Assembly: GCA_021613535.1 (NCBI GenBank)
Contig: CP075497.1
Span: forward strand, 10,602,001-10,666,000
Origin: Adineta vaga
Lineage: Eukaryota > Rotifera
Reading direction: 5' to 3'
Length of the DNA: 64,000 bases
Shown here: positions 12,154 through 23,418 of the stretch, one piece after another
How positions within the stretch are numbered: position 1 is the stretch's first letter
How the letters are laid out: the number at the start of each line of letters is the position of its first letter
Translations under genes and position numbers: made by a program
The notes under the pieces: generated by a model
What the model saw: the letters and a program-made list of their open reading frames with translations, nothing else
Databases searched by the model: none
Told to the model about the DNA's origin: nothing

Positions 12154-12261
12154 TTTAAACATTTGTCTTTTTCTTTGTCATTTTCTTTACACTGTAATCT
12201 ATTTCATTTCTTTTTATTATTTAAAAAACAATCAATCGATGATTTAAATATGTTGATTTAT

Positions 12262-12279
12262 TTCTATTCTTTTTTCTAG
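12262..12279 (+). promoter_or_regulatory. Candidate splice acceptor directly before LRRC42
   Basis: A pyrimidine tract ending in TTCTAG at 12279, one base before the LRRC42 start codon and 126 bases after the STX8 stop. This leaves almost no 5' untranslated sequence after splicing. Confidence 0.5.
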
Positions 12280-12280
12280 A

Positions 12281-13377
12281 ATGATTCCATCACTTGTTGA
12301 ACTTGCTAGTCGAATATTAGGAAAATATTTTTTATCAATTGAAAGTCTTCGATATATACCAGATGAGTTTGTAGAGAAAATCTTTAATGGATATTTACAA
12401 ACGAAAGCATCAGTATCAATTTTGAATGAACAAGATTTAACGCGAATTGTCAAGATATTAACAGATTATCATGGCGATTTATTTTGTACAAGTTTTTGTT
12501 ATTATACTAACAATCATCTGAATTTTCTTACAGCAAATTTCTATTTTCATTTATTTAAATGTGTACATACGAATTTAACTGAACTCGATTTTTCTCATGT
12601 GTTAGACAAATATTCCTATGAAGAGAAAGAACGATTTTTAAATATAATCGGACAAATGGAAACAATTGAATATTTAAGATTAACATATAATCAATTAAAT
12701 GATGAAGATATTCGATTATTAACTGCAAGTCATCGAATTCAAAGTAAAGCACTATGTAATTTACATAGTTTACATCTTCAAGGTACAAGAAATCCAATTC
12801 TTATTTATAGATATAGTATGTGTGTGTGTTTTTCCTCTTCCTCTTTTAGGAAATCATTTGACAAATCGTTCGGCTCGTTTTCTCAAATCATTAACAACAC
12901 TCGATACTCTTTATATCTCTCTACTTTCTCTTTATGTAAGAGAATCATTCGATAAATATTTGCTTATCATTTTCTCTTTCTCTAGGATAAATCACAATTT
13001 ATTAAAGAGTTTGAGAATCTTTATGAATGTACTTGTTCAGTACAGAAGAGTTGGGAAGAAATTATTAATCGAGGTTGGATTGCAAATATTTCTCAATTAC
13101 AATTTTCAACAACATCAATTGACAATAGTTTTTGTATGAATATTATTGCTTCATTTTTTCGATAATTGTGCAAGAAAGAATATTTTCTTTAGATCGTAAA
13201 CGACGTCGAATAGATAATGATGATACAATCGTCTTGATAAAACTTGTTCGATTCTGTTCGACATGTCAATCAAGTTCAGTAAAAAAATCCATCGAAAAAA
13301 AGGATAAAATAATTTCGAATCCAAAAGGATTTATTGATTCTAGTCAAGCTAATGATCTCTTATCATGTTATCTATAG
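12281..13377 (+). CDS. LRRC42: Leucine-rich repeat protein, LRRC42-like
   Basis: Four exons (12281-12782, 12850-12935, 12986-13133, 13193-13377) sum to 921 bp, encoding 306 aa. The N-terminal half resembles LRRC42: LVELASRILGKYFLSIESL, YIPDEFVEKIF and DLTRIVKIL are followed by leucine-rich repeats (LTELDFSHVL, METIEYLRLTYNQLNDEDI, LCNLHSLHLQGNHLT, FLKSLTTLDTLYIS). The C-terminal third is basic and Lys/Arg-rich (RKRRRIDNDD) and less clearly related. The molecular role of LRRC42 is poorly defined; nuclear location is inferred from the basic tail. The stop codon lies only 31 bp before the ALDH5A1 start. Confidence 0.72.
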
Positions 13378-13385
13378 AATTGAAT

Positions 13386-13397
13386 TTCTTTTTCTAG
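13386..13397 (+). promoter_or_regulatory. Candidate splice acceptor between LRRC42 and ALDH5A1
   Basis: A T-rich tract ending in CTAG at 13397 occupies most of the 31-bp gap between the LRRC42 stop and the ALDH5A1 start. A Pol II promoter cannot fit in this gap, so trans-splicing of a polycistronic transcript, or a promoter inside LRRC42, is implied. Confidence 0.55.
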
Positions 13398-13408
13398 ATA
13401 AAATCAAT

Positions 13409-15451
13409 ATGTATCTAGTTAAATCTTCGTCATTATGTCGTTTAAATCAATCAAAACATCTATTTCGTCGAACATTCTTTAATCAAACTTATATCAATGG
13501 TCAATGGGTTTCATCTCAAACTGGTGAAACGTTTAAAGTTTATAATCCATCTACCGGTGAAGAATTAGGTAGTGTACCGAATTGTAATAATCAAGATGCA
13601 GAAAAAGCGATTCAAGCAGCATATGATACATTCAATAATAAATGGTCGATTAAAACAGGAAAAGAACGAAGTGTAATTCTGAGAAAATTTAATGATTTAA
13701 TATTGAAAAATAAAAATCATCTTGGGAAAATCTTGACCGCTGAAATGGTAATGAAATATTTCGAGGAAGAAGAAAGAAGTTTTTGAATACTTTTCTGAAT
13801 GAATAGGGTAAACCATTGAAAGAAGCAGTTGGAGAAATTGTTTACGGTGCGAGGTAGGAATAGAGATAAATTTGAATCATTCTATTCTTTTATTCTAATT
13901 TAGTTATATTGAATGGTTTGCTGAAGAAGCAAAACGTATTCATGGCGATGTACTTCCCGTTGCAGTAGCAAATCGTCGTTCATTTGTTATTCGTCAACCA
14001 GTTGGTGTTTGTGGTTTTATTACACCATGGAATTTTCCAAGTTCAATGATTTTACGTAAAGCGGGTCCTGCACTTGCTGCTGGTTGTACCATTGTTATTA
14101 AGCCAGCTGAAGATACACCGTATTCATGTTTAGCTCTTTGTGATGTAAATAGAAATGAAATTCAATGTTTTCATATTTTCTTTTCTTTTCATTGATTAGT
14201 TAGCAAAAGAAGCAGGTTTTCCTGACGGTGCAATTAATGTCTTGACGAGTACTCGTTCAGCTGAAATTGGTAAATATCTCTGTGAACATCCATTGATTTC
14301 GAAAATGTCATTTACTGGATCAAGTAAAGATTATCCTCGTTGTATATATATCTATCTCTATTAAATTCTTTCTGTTCGTTACGTTTTTTAGCTGAAGTTG
14401 GAAAAAAAATTATGGCTATGTGTGCATCAACTGTTAAAAAAATATCATTAGAACTTGGTGGCAATGCACCATTTCTAATCTTTAATTCTGCAGATATTAA
14501 ACAAGCTGTACAAGGAGCAATGGCATCGAAATTTCGTGCTTCAGGACAAACATGTGTATGTGCAAATCGAATTCTTGTGCAAGATGTAAGAAAGAAATTC
14601 GATTGATTAAATAAATATTTAATATGATTTTTATTAGGGTATTTATGATGAATTCGTTGCGGAATTTACAAAGAAAGTGAAAGAACAAAATGTGGGTGAT
14701 GGTCTTGATGATAAAACACAGTTAGGACCTGTTATAAATAAAGATCAATATGAAAGAGTTATTGATTTTATTGACGATGCAAGAAAACAAGGAGCAACGA
14801 TTGTAACTGGTAAAGATGATAATATTGGATGATTTATACGAAAAATAATTTGATATTTGTTTTGAATAGGTGGAAATGAGAAAAAAGGTAAAAATTCTGG
14901 ATTTTTCGTTCAACCAATTGTGGTTACTGATGTTAAACTATCAATGCGTGTAGCAAAGGAAGAAATATTTGGACCTGTTGCTGCACTTATTAAGTAATAT
15001 ACAAACGAAGTCTGATATGAAATGATTTTCTTTCTATTTCAATAGATTTAAAACTGAAGATGAAGCAGTTAAAATTGCTAATTCAGTCGATGTCGGTTTA
15101 GCTGGTATGTTAATCTTCTATAGAAAATTAACGAAAACAATCTCTTTACTCTACATATTTAGCTTATCTATATAGTCAAGATTTATCCCAAGTATGGCGT
15201 GTTGCTGAACGACTTCAAACTGGTATGGTTGGTATCAATGAAGGAATAATTTCATCAGTTGAAGCACCTTTCGGTAACAAATCGAAATTTTAGTATTCCT
15301 ATTGTTTTTTCTAAACTCTTCTATCATTAAAGGTGGTATTAAACAAAGTGGTTTTGGACGTGAAGGTTCCAAATATGGTATAGATGATTATGTTAACATG
15401 AAATATCTATGTATGGGTGGTTTAAAAGATGTTGATCGAAGTTCGCAATAA
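13409..15451 (+). CDS. ALDH5A1: Succinate-semialdehyde dehydrogenase, mitochondrial
   Basis: About nine exons encode roughly 500 aa. The first 25 residues are rich in Ser, Arg and Leu with no acidic residues ([20 protein letters not shown]), a plausible mitochondrial presequence. The body is an aldehyde dehydrogenase: [15 protein letters not shown] in the NAD-binding region, [10 protein letters not shown], the [11 protein letters not shown] block with the general-base Glu, and the catalytic Cys in [15 protein letters not shown]. The C-x-C spacing at the active site is typical of SSADH, where the pair forms a redox-switch disulfide. C-terminal landmarks are [11 protein letters not shown] and [20 protein letters not shown]. 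The enzyme oxidises succinate semialdehyde to succinate in the GABA shunt. It is the last gene of the closely spaced same-strand run. Confidence 0.92.
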
Positions 15452-16604
15452 TTCTCTTATCTATTTTATTCTTTTTCAATGACGAATGTTTTATCCATTC
15501 CATATCGACATATGAATGACGTTTTTTAGTTCAAAACTATGATTAAATATACTCGCGTGATAAACAACACATTCTTCTAGTTCGATAGATTTAATATGAA
15601 AAAAGAAAACAAATAAAATTTAAAGGTCCATTTTTGTTTTATTCTTTCATGTATTTGTGTATAACTGAATGACTAATCATGAATCTGATAGAACAAACGA
15701 AATGAAAGGAAGAAAATCCAGTGATTTGTCTATTTCTTTGGATTCCGAGTGCATTTCCAATCGAAATGAATTCTTTATTCATTCTTCTTTCTCTAACATT
15801 TCTCATTTTCATTCAAAACGTCGACAACGACGACGACCACGACGACAACTGTATCGTCATACATTGCTCGATTGTGCTTTTCAAATTATTATCCTACATC
15901 AATAACTTTAATATCACGAATTTCAATGATCACACTAATTAAATCAATATCTTTAATAACTAATCATCATTTACAAAAGCACAATTGTAATCCACATTCA
16001 TTTGCACGTGGCTTTGATGATTTTGTTGTATCATGGCCACCAACAACGAACAATACAACGAGCATCACAGATGACAAGTAATAAAAAAAGAGAAAGTTTT
16101 TTTTTGTATACAAATTTCAATGATGCTCAAACAAATATGTGCACGTGTATAATTATTTTTCTATTTGATCTCGTATTTCTTTACATATTTAAATTTTTTT
16201 TTCCTCTTTGTGTCACTGTCTGATATGTTCAACAGTATGTTGTGTATGTGAAAATACTAAAAAAGTAATAATTAAACACAACAATTTGTCAGTTGTATGT
16301 ATACGCGTTAGATCGTATGAATACAATATGATGAAGAACAGCGAAGATAGTATTTTCTTTTTTCAATTTTTTTTTGTTACTGTGTTATTGAATAGATCTA
16401 TGTGTGCAATGATTTAGTATTCAAGATTTTTTTCCTATTTTTCTTTTTCATTTTTCTATTTTCTATAACAATAAACAAAGTATAAATTTTCTTGAACGAT
16501 TTAAATATAATAAAACAAAAAATCTAGAAAAAAAAACAATTTCTATTCTTTTTATTCGCAAATCCAGTCATCAACATGTCTTTTCAGATTTTCCATACAA
16601 AAAT
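15452..16604. other. ALDH5A1-PIN1 intergenic region
   Basis: About 1.15 kb with overlapping short open frames that show no family motif and are best read as chance. A polyadenylation signal lies at 15612. A pyrimidine-AG acceptor at 16581-16587 lies 17 bases before the PIN1 start. Confidence 0.5.
15612..15617 (+). terminator. AATAAA polyadenylation signal (ALDH5A1)
   Basis: Canonical signal 161 bp after the ALDH5A1 stop. Confidence 0.5.
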
Positions 16605-17261
16605 ATGTCGGATTTACCACCAGGTTGGGTTAAGAAAGTTTCCAGTCGTACAGGTATGTGAATATTTTCTTTTAGAATAAATCTTATTCAATGAATTCTA
16701 TAGGCAAAGAATATTACATTGATCCCGCAACAAATGAAAGTCAGTGGGAACATCCGAATTCGATGAGTGGTAAACCATCAGGCGGACGTAAAGCAGCAAG
16801 TGGTGATCAAGTTCAAGTACTTCATATTCTTGTTAAACATACAGGTTCACGTAATCCAAAGAATTATAAAGGTGAAACAATTACACGTAGCAAAGATGAA
16901 GCTCGAAAGAAACTTGATGGTTTGTATTACAAAAAAAACACAAATTTGCTTTTCTTATAATATGAAGATATTTATATAGATATTATCAATGAATTAAATA
17001 ATACAAGTGATCTAGAATCAACTTTCCGTCGTATTGCAAAAGAGAAAAGTGATTGTAGTTCTGGTCAACGTGGAGGTAAGAAGATTTATTTGTGTTATTT
17101 GATGACTGATGTTTGAGATTGATTTAGGTGATCTTGGTATGTTTGGACATGGAGCGATGCAAAAAGCCTTTGAAGAAGCTTCATTTGCTTTAAATGTTGA
17201 TGAAATGAGTAAAGTTGTTGATTCTGATTCTGGTTTACATGTCATTCTACGCATCGCTTAA
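16605..17261 (+). CDS. PIN1: Peptidyl-prolyl isomerase PIN1 (parvulin)
   Basis: Four exons (16605-16653, 16704-16919, 16980-17075, 17128-17261) sum to 495 bp, 164 aa, the usual PIN1 length. A WW domain opens the protein ([31 protein letters not shown]) with both signature Trp residues. A short linker leads to the rotamase domain: [42 protein letters not shown] with the catalytic Cys, [14 protein letters not shown] and [10 protein letters not shown]. The family isomerises phospho-Ser/Thr-Pro bonds, the WW domain docking on the phosphorylated motif. A further in-frame ATG lies upstream at 16576, but it precedes the acceptor at 16587, so 16605 is preferred. Confidence 0.95.
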
Positions 17262-17987
17262 CATCAATTTCTCTTCTTTTTCTTCTTATTTCATTAAAAC
17301 ATTATTTTTAAATTCTAAAAATCTGTTTTTTTGTTTGATCGTTTGTCTTTAAAATAAAAACTCGATTATTATTAATCAACGCGATATTTCTCTAACATAT
17401 AATCTATCGACTAGAAGGTCTGATTTTGTTTTGCTTATTCAGCCATATTTTCCGATTGTATACAATGACAAATATCGCTAGTCTTTGGATAGAACATCGG
17501 CAAATGTGCGAACATAGTATTCTCGTTTTTTTTTATCTACACCCTCTTTTTTTCTGGCTTATTAACCACATGGATAGATAGATAGATAGATAGATAGATA
17601 TATTGTCACAAACAAAAGCCGACAACGTAATAATCAATCAACAACAATAATAACAGCAATTCTAATCGAATGAGGAAAAAAAAGAAAACGAATGTTGTTT
17701 TGAAGAATCAAGAGAGATGTAAAAGGTGACGAAAGTCAATCTTGAGATAATAAACGAAGTGTCATACGAGAGTGTAAATCATTGTTATAACGAATGTTTT
17801 CTTGTTGATTACTATACCATATTTATAAGTTTATTCTTAACCTAAAGAGTTCTTTGTCGCTTTTATAGTAATCTATCAACCCACTGAGAGAAAGAAAATA
17901 TGATATATATTCTATCAACACAACCACAACCATTTATTTTTAACAATCAAACATACGATTAGAGAAGAGATACGTACAAATAGACTA
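17262..17987. other. PIN1 3' flank and upstream region of the sHSP-like gene
   Basis: The region contains a polyadenylation signal at 17353 and a GATA microsatellite at 17573-17600. No coding region or heat-shock-element array could be supported by eye. Confidence 0.45.
17573..17600. repeat. (GATA)7 microsatellite
   Basis: Seven uninterrupted copies of GATA between PIN1 and the small-heat-shock-like gene. Confidence 0.9.
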
Positions 17988-19600
17988 ATGTCGTCGCAAG
18001 TTCTTCCAGTTTATCGTCCAGAGAATAATTCAACGATTGGAAATTCGATTAATAATAGAAATGAAATTTGGTTTGATGCATTTAATTTTGCACCTGGTCA
18101 AGATCAAACTATTCGATGGTTAAATCGACCTAATCAACAATTGGTACAAGAAAAATATCCTTATGATATTGAAAAATTTCGTATTACATTTGACGCGGAA
18201 AATTTTCAACCAGAACACATTAAAGTAGATCAAATCACAAATTTTCTATTGCTAAGCTGATTTTGCTTCTTTCGATTTAGATTTATATTCAAAATTATAA
18301 ATTAACGATTACTGGTATCTATGAAGAACGAAGTGAAGGACGTCATATGCAAAAACAATTTGAAAAATCTTATGATATCCCATATAGTGCTGATGTTGAA
18401 TTGATGGCTTGTTATATCACACCAGTTCATATGTTAGTTGTTGAAATTCCATTACAACAAAATTTACAACCACACATCTCACAAGGAGATCATTTAAATG
18501 TGAATAAGATGATCAATGATAATCGTCGTTTATCATTTTCTTTGAATAAATATAATACATTGAATAATCAAGGTCTATCATCAACATCAAATAATTTATC
18601 AACTTTACCACCGCCTGGTCAACAAATGCGACGATCATCAATTACAAAAACAACAACGACAACGACTGGATCAACGCCACTTCCACCTGAAGCGGCTGAA
18701 TTATTACGCAGTGCAGAAACAACAACTGGTGGTACTCATACCTATAGTACACATGTAACTGAACGTCGACCATCAAACGTAATCATTAATGAATCTGCTC
18801 TACCACCACAACCACCCATCACATCGACAAATAATCAAGGAAAAACAACTACAATTTTAACAAGTGCCGGTAAGATTCAATCTAATTCAATGTATTTCTG
18901 TACTTAAAATCTGTATTTTCGATAGATTTGGCGAATTTACCTATTGAAATTCCTCCGGAACTCTTAGCTTCTGGTGGTACAATTACAATTCAAAAACGAA
19001 AAGTTTCTGTAACAAAAACTGCTGATTCAAATGCAGCTCATTCAACACCAGTACCATCAACAAATAATAATCCTACCTATGTAACTTCATCAACAACAAT
19101 ACCAGCAACAAATAATTTAACACAACCTATGACAAATGAACGACGTAACTCCAGAGTATGTCAATGAATAATTTGTCTCAGTATCTATATAGATTTCATA
19201 TTTAGACTATTTCAACGAGTAATCAACGACGCACAGTTACACTTGATGAATTTCTTCAAAATAAATCATGGAATCCATCGATTATTGATAGTTCTGATGG
19301 TAAAAAGATTCTCTTAATGCGTTTACAAATGAAACCAGAAACAACAGCTGATCAATTGAAAGTTACATTGAATGGAATTGTTCTTCGTGTTGAAGTTGAT
19401 GCTAAAACATCACCAGAAACTGGTCGATTTATGAGTATGAATATTCGAATTAAATTGTCAAATAATATCTGAAATTATTATCTTTAGATGAACATAGTTA
19501 TCGTCAAATAACTCTCTTTCCAACATGCGAAATTGAACAATTAAAAACTGAACTTAGAAACGATGGATGTCTCTATATTCAAGTACCGATTAGATTATAA
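17988..19600 (+). CDS. Small heat-shock-like protein with two alpha-crystallin-like regions
   Basis: Five exons (17988-18224, 18281-18869, 18926-19155, 19206-19434, 19488-19600) sum to 1398 bp, 465 aa. The first alpha-crystallin-like region (about residues 60-150) shows YDIEKFRITFDAENFQPEHI, KIYIQNYKLTITGIYEE and the closing YSADVELMACYITPVHMLVV pattern. A long Ser/Thr/Pro-rich linker follows with IPIEIPPELLASGGTI-like and TTTTTG runs. A second C-terminal region (about 380-465) has LLMRLQMKPETTADQLKVTLNGIVLRVEV and CEIEQLKTELRNDGCLYIQVPI, again an alpha-crystallin-type strand order. Such proteins are ATP-independent holdases. The double-domain form is much longer than ordinary small heat-shock proteins (150-220 aa). 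Confidence 0.72.
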
Positions 19601-22600
19601 TCGAAACATTGATGATTGATTCAAGAAGAAAAAAACATTTCTAATTTTCATAATTATCTATCCTGCGATGCTATTTCTCCCAATTCAATATTTGTTATCT
19701 TGCGAATAATATTTTGTTTATTTTAATAAAAAAATATTCACTGCTTTTGATATCGATGTCGAGATTTTAGTCATGTTCAGTCTAGTATAAAGATATATGG
19801 AATAGAACATATCCGTGACATGTTATCATTGTTGTTTGGGAAATAAAAACTCGACTTAGACGAAGTAATACTCAATAAGTAAAGATTTTTTTTTCGTGGC
19901 AGTAATTCTACCTTTGCATCTTTTTTTTTATTGATATACGGTCGTATTTCGTGTTTCGATAGTCATCAAGTAGGAAGGAATCGGAGAAGAGATCCTTATT
20001 TATAACAAACTGTAACCATTTTTCATTTTTCTATATGATCCCCTTACCTTGATTCGATACTTTATAATGTGAAAATTTCTCCGTTCAATGAGAACAAAAA
20101 CATCTGTACAGTTTCAACTGGAATGCCATCTTTCGAGCTTTCCGATTTTCCATTGGCTAGTGACACACGTATTGAAAAAAAAGGAACATCTAATATAGTC
20201 CCTTCTCTTCTTCTATCCATATATATATATGTATGAATGTTGATATAACTGATTGATTTAGTATAACAAATAGGTTCGCTGACCCGTATATCGATGCGTA
20301 CAATTGCTTTTGAATTGATTAATAATGTTTTTTTCTCTATGTCTCGTACAAATTTCTATTCTCACTCGTGAATTTGTCCATACATCGTTTAATAACTACC
20401 TTAACGACAGGTTCATCGTTCTTTCAATGATGTTGTCGCGCTCATTTTACCTTGTTTCTTCTTTCAAAGATCAACTCAACCTAGTTCATTGTCAACAAGA
20501 ATATTGTTTTTCCCCATAACGTCGTAAAAAATCCAATCTTGGCATGTTGTAAGGCTCAATAAATGAAATGAATCTACGATAAACTATTCAAAATGCACTT
20601 GATATTACATTTGGGAATCATTCTACAGCTGGCAGACATATTGTTTGTTATTTTCTTCATGTGGTTATTTTATTATTCATAACATTCATAGTTCAGTTAT
20701 ATTCGGTGAAGTGGTTGCCTTTAGCAATGAAATCCAATTTACTACTACAAAATTCAAATTCAGATATGGCAAATGTCATTTGTTTTTTGTTCTAGATATT
20801 TTGTTATGATCGTTGATAGTTGTTCAATATGATCTATTGTCAACCATGTGAAGTATATTTTGTATGGATACATGAGAAGATTTCTTATAGAGTAAATAAT
20901 TGGTGTGCTGTTCTATTTCTGATGTGTTGGAATCTTTTTATTCTCCATAGTAAAGATGTTGTTTCAGAATGATTACCAAACTTTTGAGTAATACAATATG
21001 TATGTTCTCTTTGCTGAGAAGAAAGAACATACAGAAGCATATGTTTTTATCTTCATATATCTTGTCATATGTGTATATTTTTCTTGGACATCAAAGAACC
21101 GATTTCTTTGAGATGTTCTTTCAATCAAACAAACCTATATTTGTTTCATTTTCAGATAAATAATATTATTTTCTAAAATATTTTATCTTCAAATGTCATA
21201 TATCATTCTTCAAATTCTGTACTTCACAAATCTAATCAATTCTTTCTCCTATTCGACTAATGGTAAGATAACTATAGGATTTTAAGATATCTCAGTTATT
21301 CCTTATTAGAATATGATATACTGTTTATATCTTGTTTTATTTATTCATATAAACAAGTACTTCGGTTGTTTTTGTTTCATTCGAAAGGCATTGGTAACCA
21401 TTAGCTCTAAAGACTATGGGAGAGAACCTTTTCGAAGTATTTCCAACTACACATAAAACACAACAGCGAATCAAATAACCTGAATTTTTCTTTTGTTCGT
21501 CATTTAACCTTTCTAGTTTAAAAGATCATTAAATGCCTATGTTAACAATATTGATAAAGAATTTCCTTTAGTTTTTTTCTGCTTTTGATATATCTATTTT
21601 AATCATTACATTGTTTGATGCTTGTTGTAAGCCGTTTGAGTAAGATTAGTAATGTTATTAAGAAATTCGTCTATTTCAATGACATTTGTCATCGAAATGG
21701 AAATGATAATTATTATTTCAAATATTATTCAATCGAAGATGTATGTCTTATTACTAATGCAATTTGTTGCCATCTTTTTGCTCTTCTCATTTATCTAGTA
21801 ATCGAAAAAGCTTCGCCGCTTGTTTGTTGTTTATATCATCTCAAATAGACAAAAGAAAAAACCGAGAGAGAAAAAAAGGACATTCCCTACTTCGTCAACT
21901 CTTTTGCCTTTTTTTTTCTTCATTATTATTATTCTTCTTTTGTCTCATCTAAATAATGATAATCTGTCTTTTTTGCTTTCTTCTCATTGAACTCGAAAAA
22001 ATAATAATGTAATGTCAATTAAGTAAGTTTTATACATGTCCTAGAACTCTTAATCATTTACATAGGAGCTGTTATATCTTAAAGTTTCATTGACTTGATG
22101 AAGCCTGATATTATCGAGTGAGTCCATTAAGTATCCAACTAATTGTGGTTGTGAACATTACTTCTTCTTTTTTTTTTCATTTAACTCTGTTCCATGACCC
22201 GACATACAAAGGTGTTCTTTCGTTCTCTTTCTCTCTGCCTAGGATTGATTGAAATAAGAGAGAAGAAAAAAGTAACAATGTTTCTTTGTTTTGCTTTTCT
22301 TTCTCTCTATTCAAATAGATTTTCTTCATGAAGTCAGCGAGATAGACATTTTTTTACTTCATCTCTTTTCTCTTTCTTAGTACCACCCATTAACCGATGA
22401 ATGTATGTATATCCATACATGTGCATGTTTTTCTCCTTCTCTTGTGTAATAGCTACATGAAACTAAGCTATTGAATTCTTTTTTTTAAATTTTCATTCGC
22501 TTCTACATGTATAATCGTGATGAGTGAGAGTGAGAATAAAATTGCTATCTCTGTTAGTCATTGAACACGCAAAGTAGATCTATATTCATTCTATAATTCT

Positions 22601-23418
22601 TTTCTTGCATGTCATGCTTTTACTTCTATATCGATTTTGTTTCTCTTTCGATGAAGTTGAAATCCGATTGGGACGCTTGGTGAGATTAGCTTCATTCATT
22701 TATATCGATGACTATCGTACTTCGTTAGGTTTTTGATAAATAATAAAAAAAATGGATCTTATTCATCTTTCGACATATATACATGCCTTCGCTCTACGAC
22801 ATCATTCTCGTTTGTGCAAAAATGCAAATCTATTGGAATGTCATCATCATTAGCACACTTAGATAGGAGAGAGAGAGAGAGAGGGAAAATTGAGAGTAGC
22901 AAAAGAAAAGAAGAACCTACGGACAAATACAAAGCAAAGTAGAACGATAACTCATAATCATTTTTTTTATAATCAGAATGAGTCTCGTTCGCAATACTCT
23001 TTTTCTTTTATTACTTCTCCTACTCTTTTCTTCGTTTTCCCCCTCTTTCCTTCTTCTTCTCTTTATTAAGATAAGCATTATTGTCTGTTTTTTTACCGAA
23101 TATAAATGTGATGTTTTTCTTGAAATTTAAACTGCTGTTTATTTAGTCTGTATGAACATCTGATGTCTTGATGAGAATTAGTTAAGAAGTTAATTCGATC
23201 AATTTTCTCATATGATTAGAAAAAGAGTAGAACAAGATAAGATGTCGAAAATAATCAAAATCAACATCATCCCAGAGGACGATGTGTTGGGAAAAAAGTA
23301 GTCCGTCACTTTCTTTTTAACTATATTCATTCGATAGATTATGTTTTGCTTCTTTACTTCAGCTATTTCGATACATATGTGTAAATGAATGATTATAACT
23401 GAATAAATAATCGACGAA
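19601..23418. other. 3.8-kb region without a recognised gene
   Basis: This is the largest gap in the window. A polyadenylation signal for the upstream gene lies at 19725. The rest is AT-rich with pyrimidine-rich runs, a GA run at about 22866-22885 and scattered short open frames that carry no recognisable motif on either strand. It probably contains 5' regulatory sequence and untranslated exons of the X11/Mint gene. Confidence 0.5.
19725..19730 (+). terminator. AATAAA polyadenylation signal (sHSP-like gene)
   Basis: Canonical signal 125 bp after the stop codon. Confidence 0.5.

Noticed and set aside
15669-16417. Overlapping open frames between ALDH5A1 and PIN1
   Set aside because: Several frames are open over the same DNA, with no domain motif and no consistent splice junctions.
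16576-16604. Upstream ATG of PIN1
   Set aside because: It lies before the acceptor at 16587, and the family start fits the ATG at 16605.
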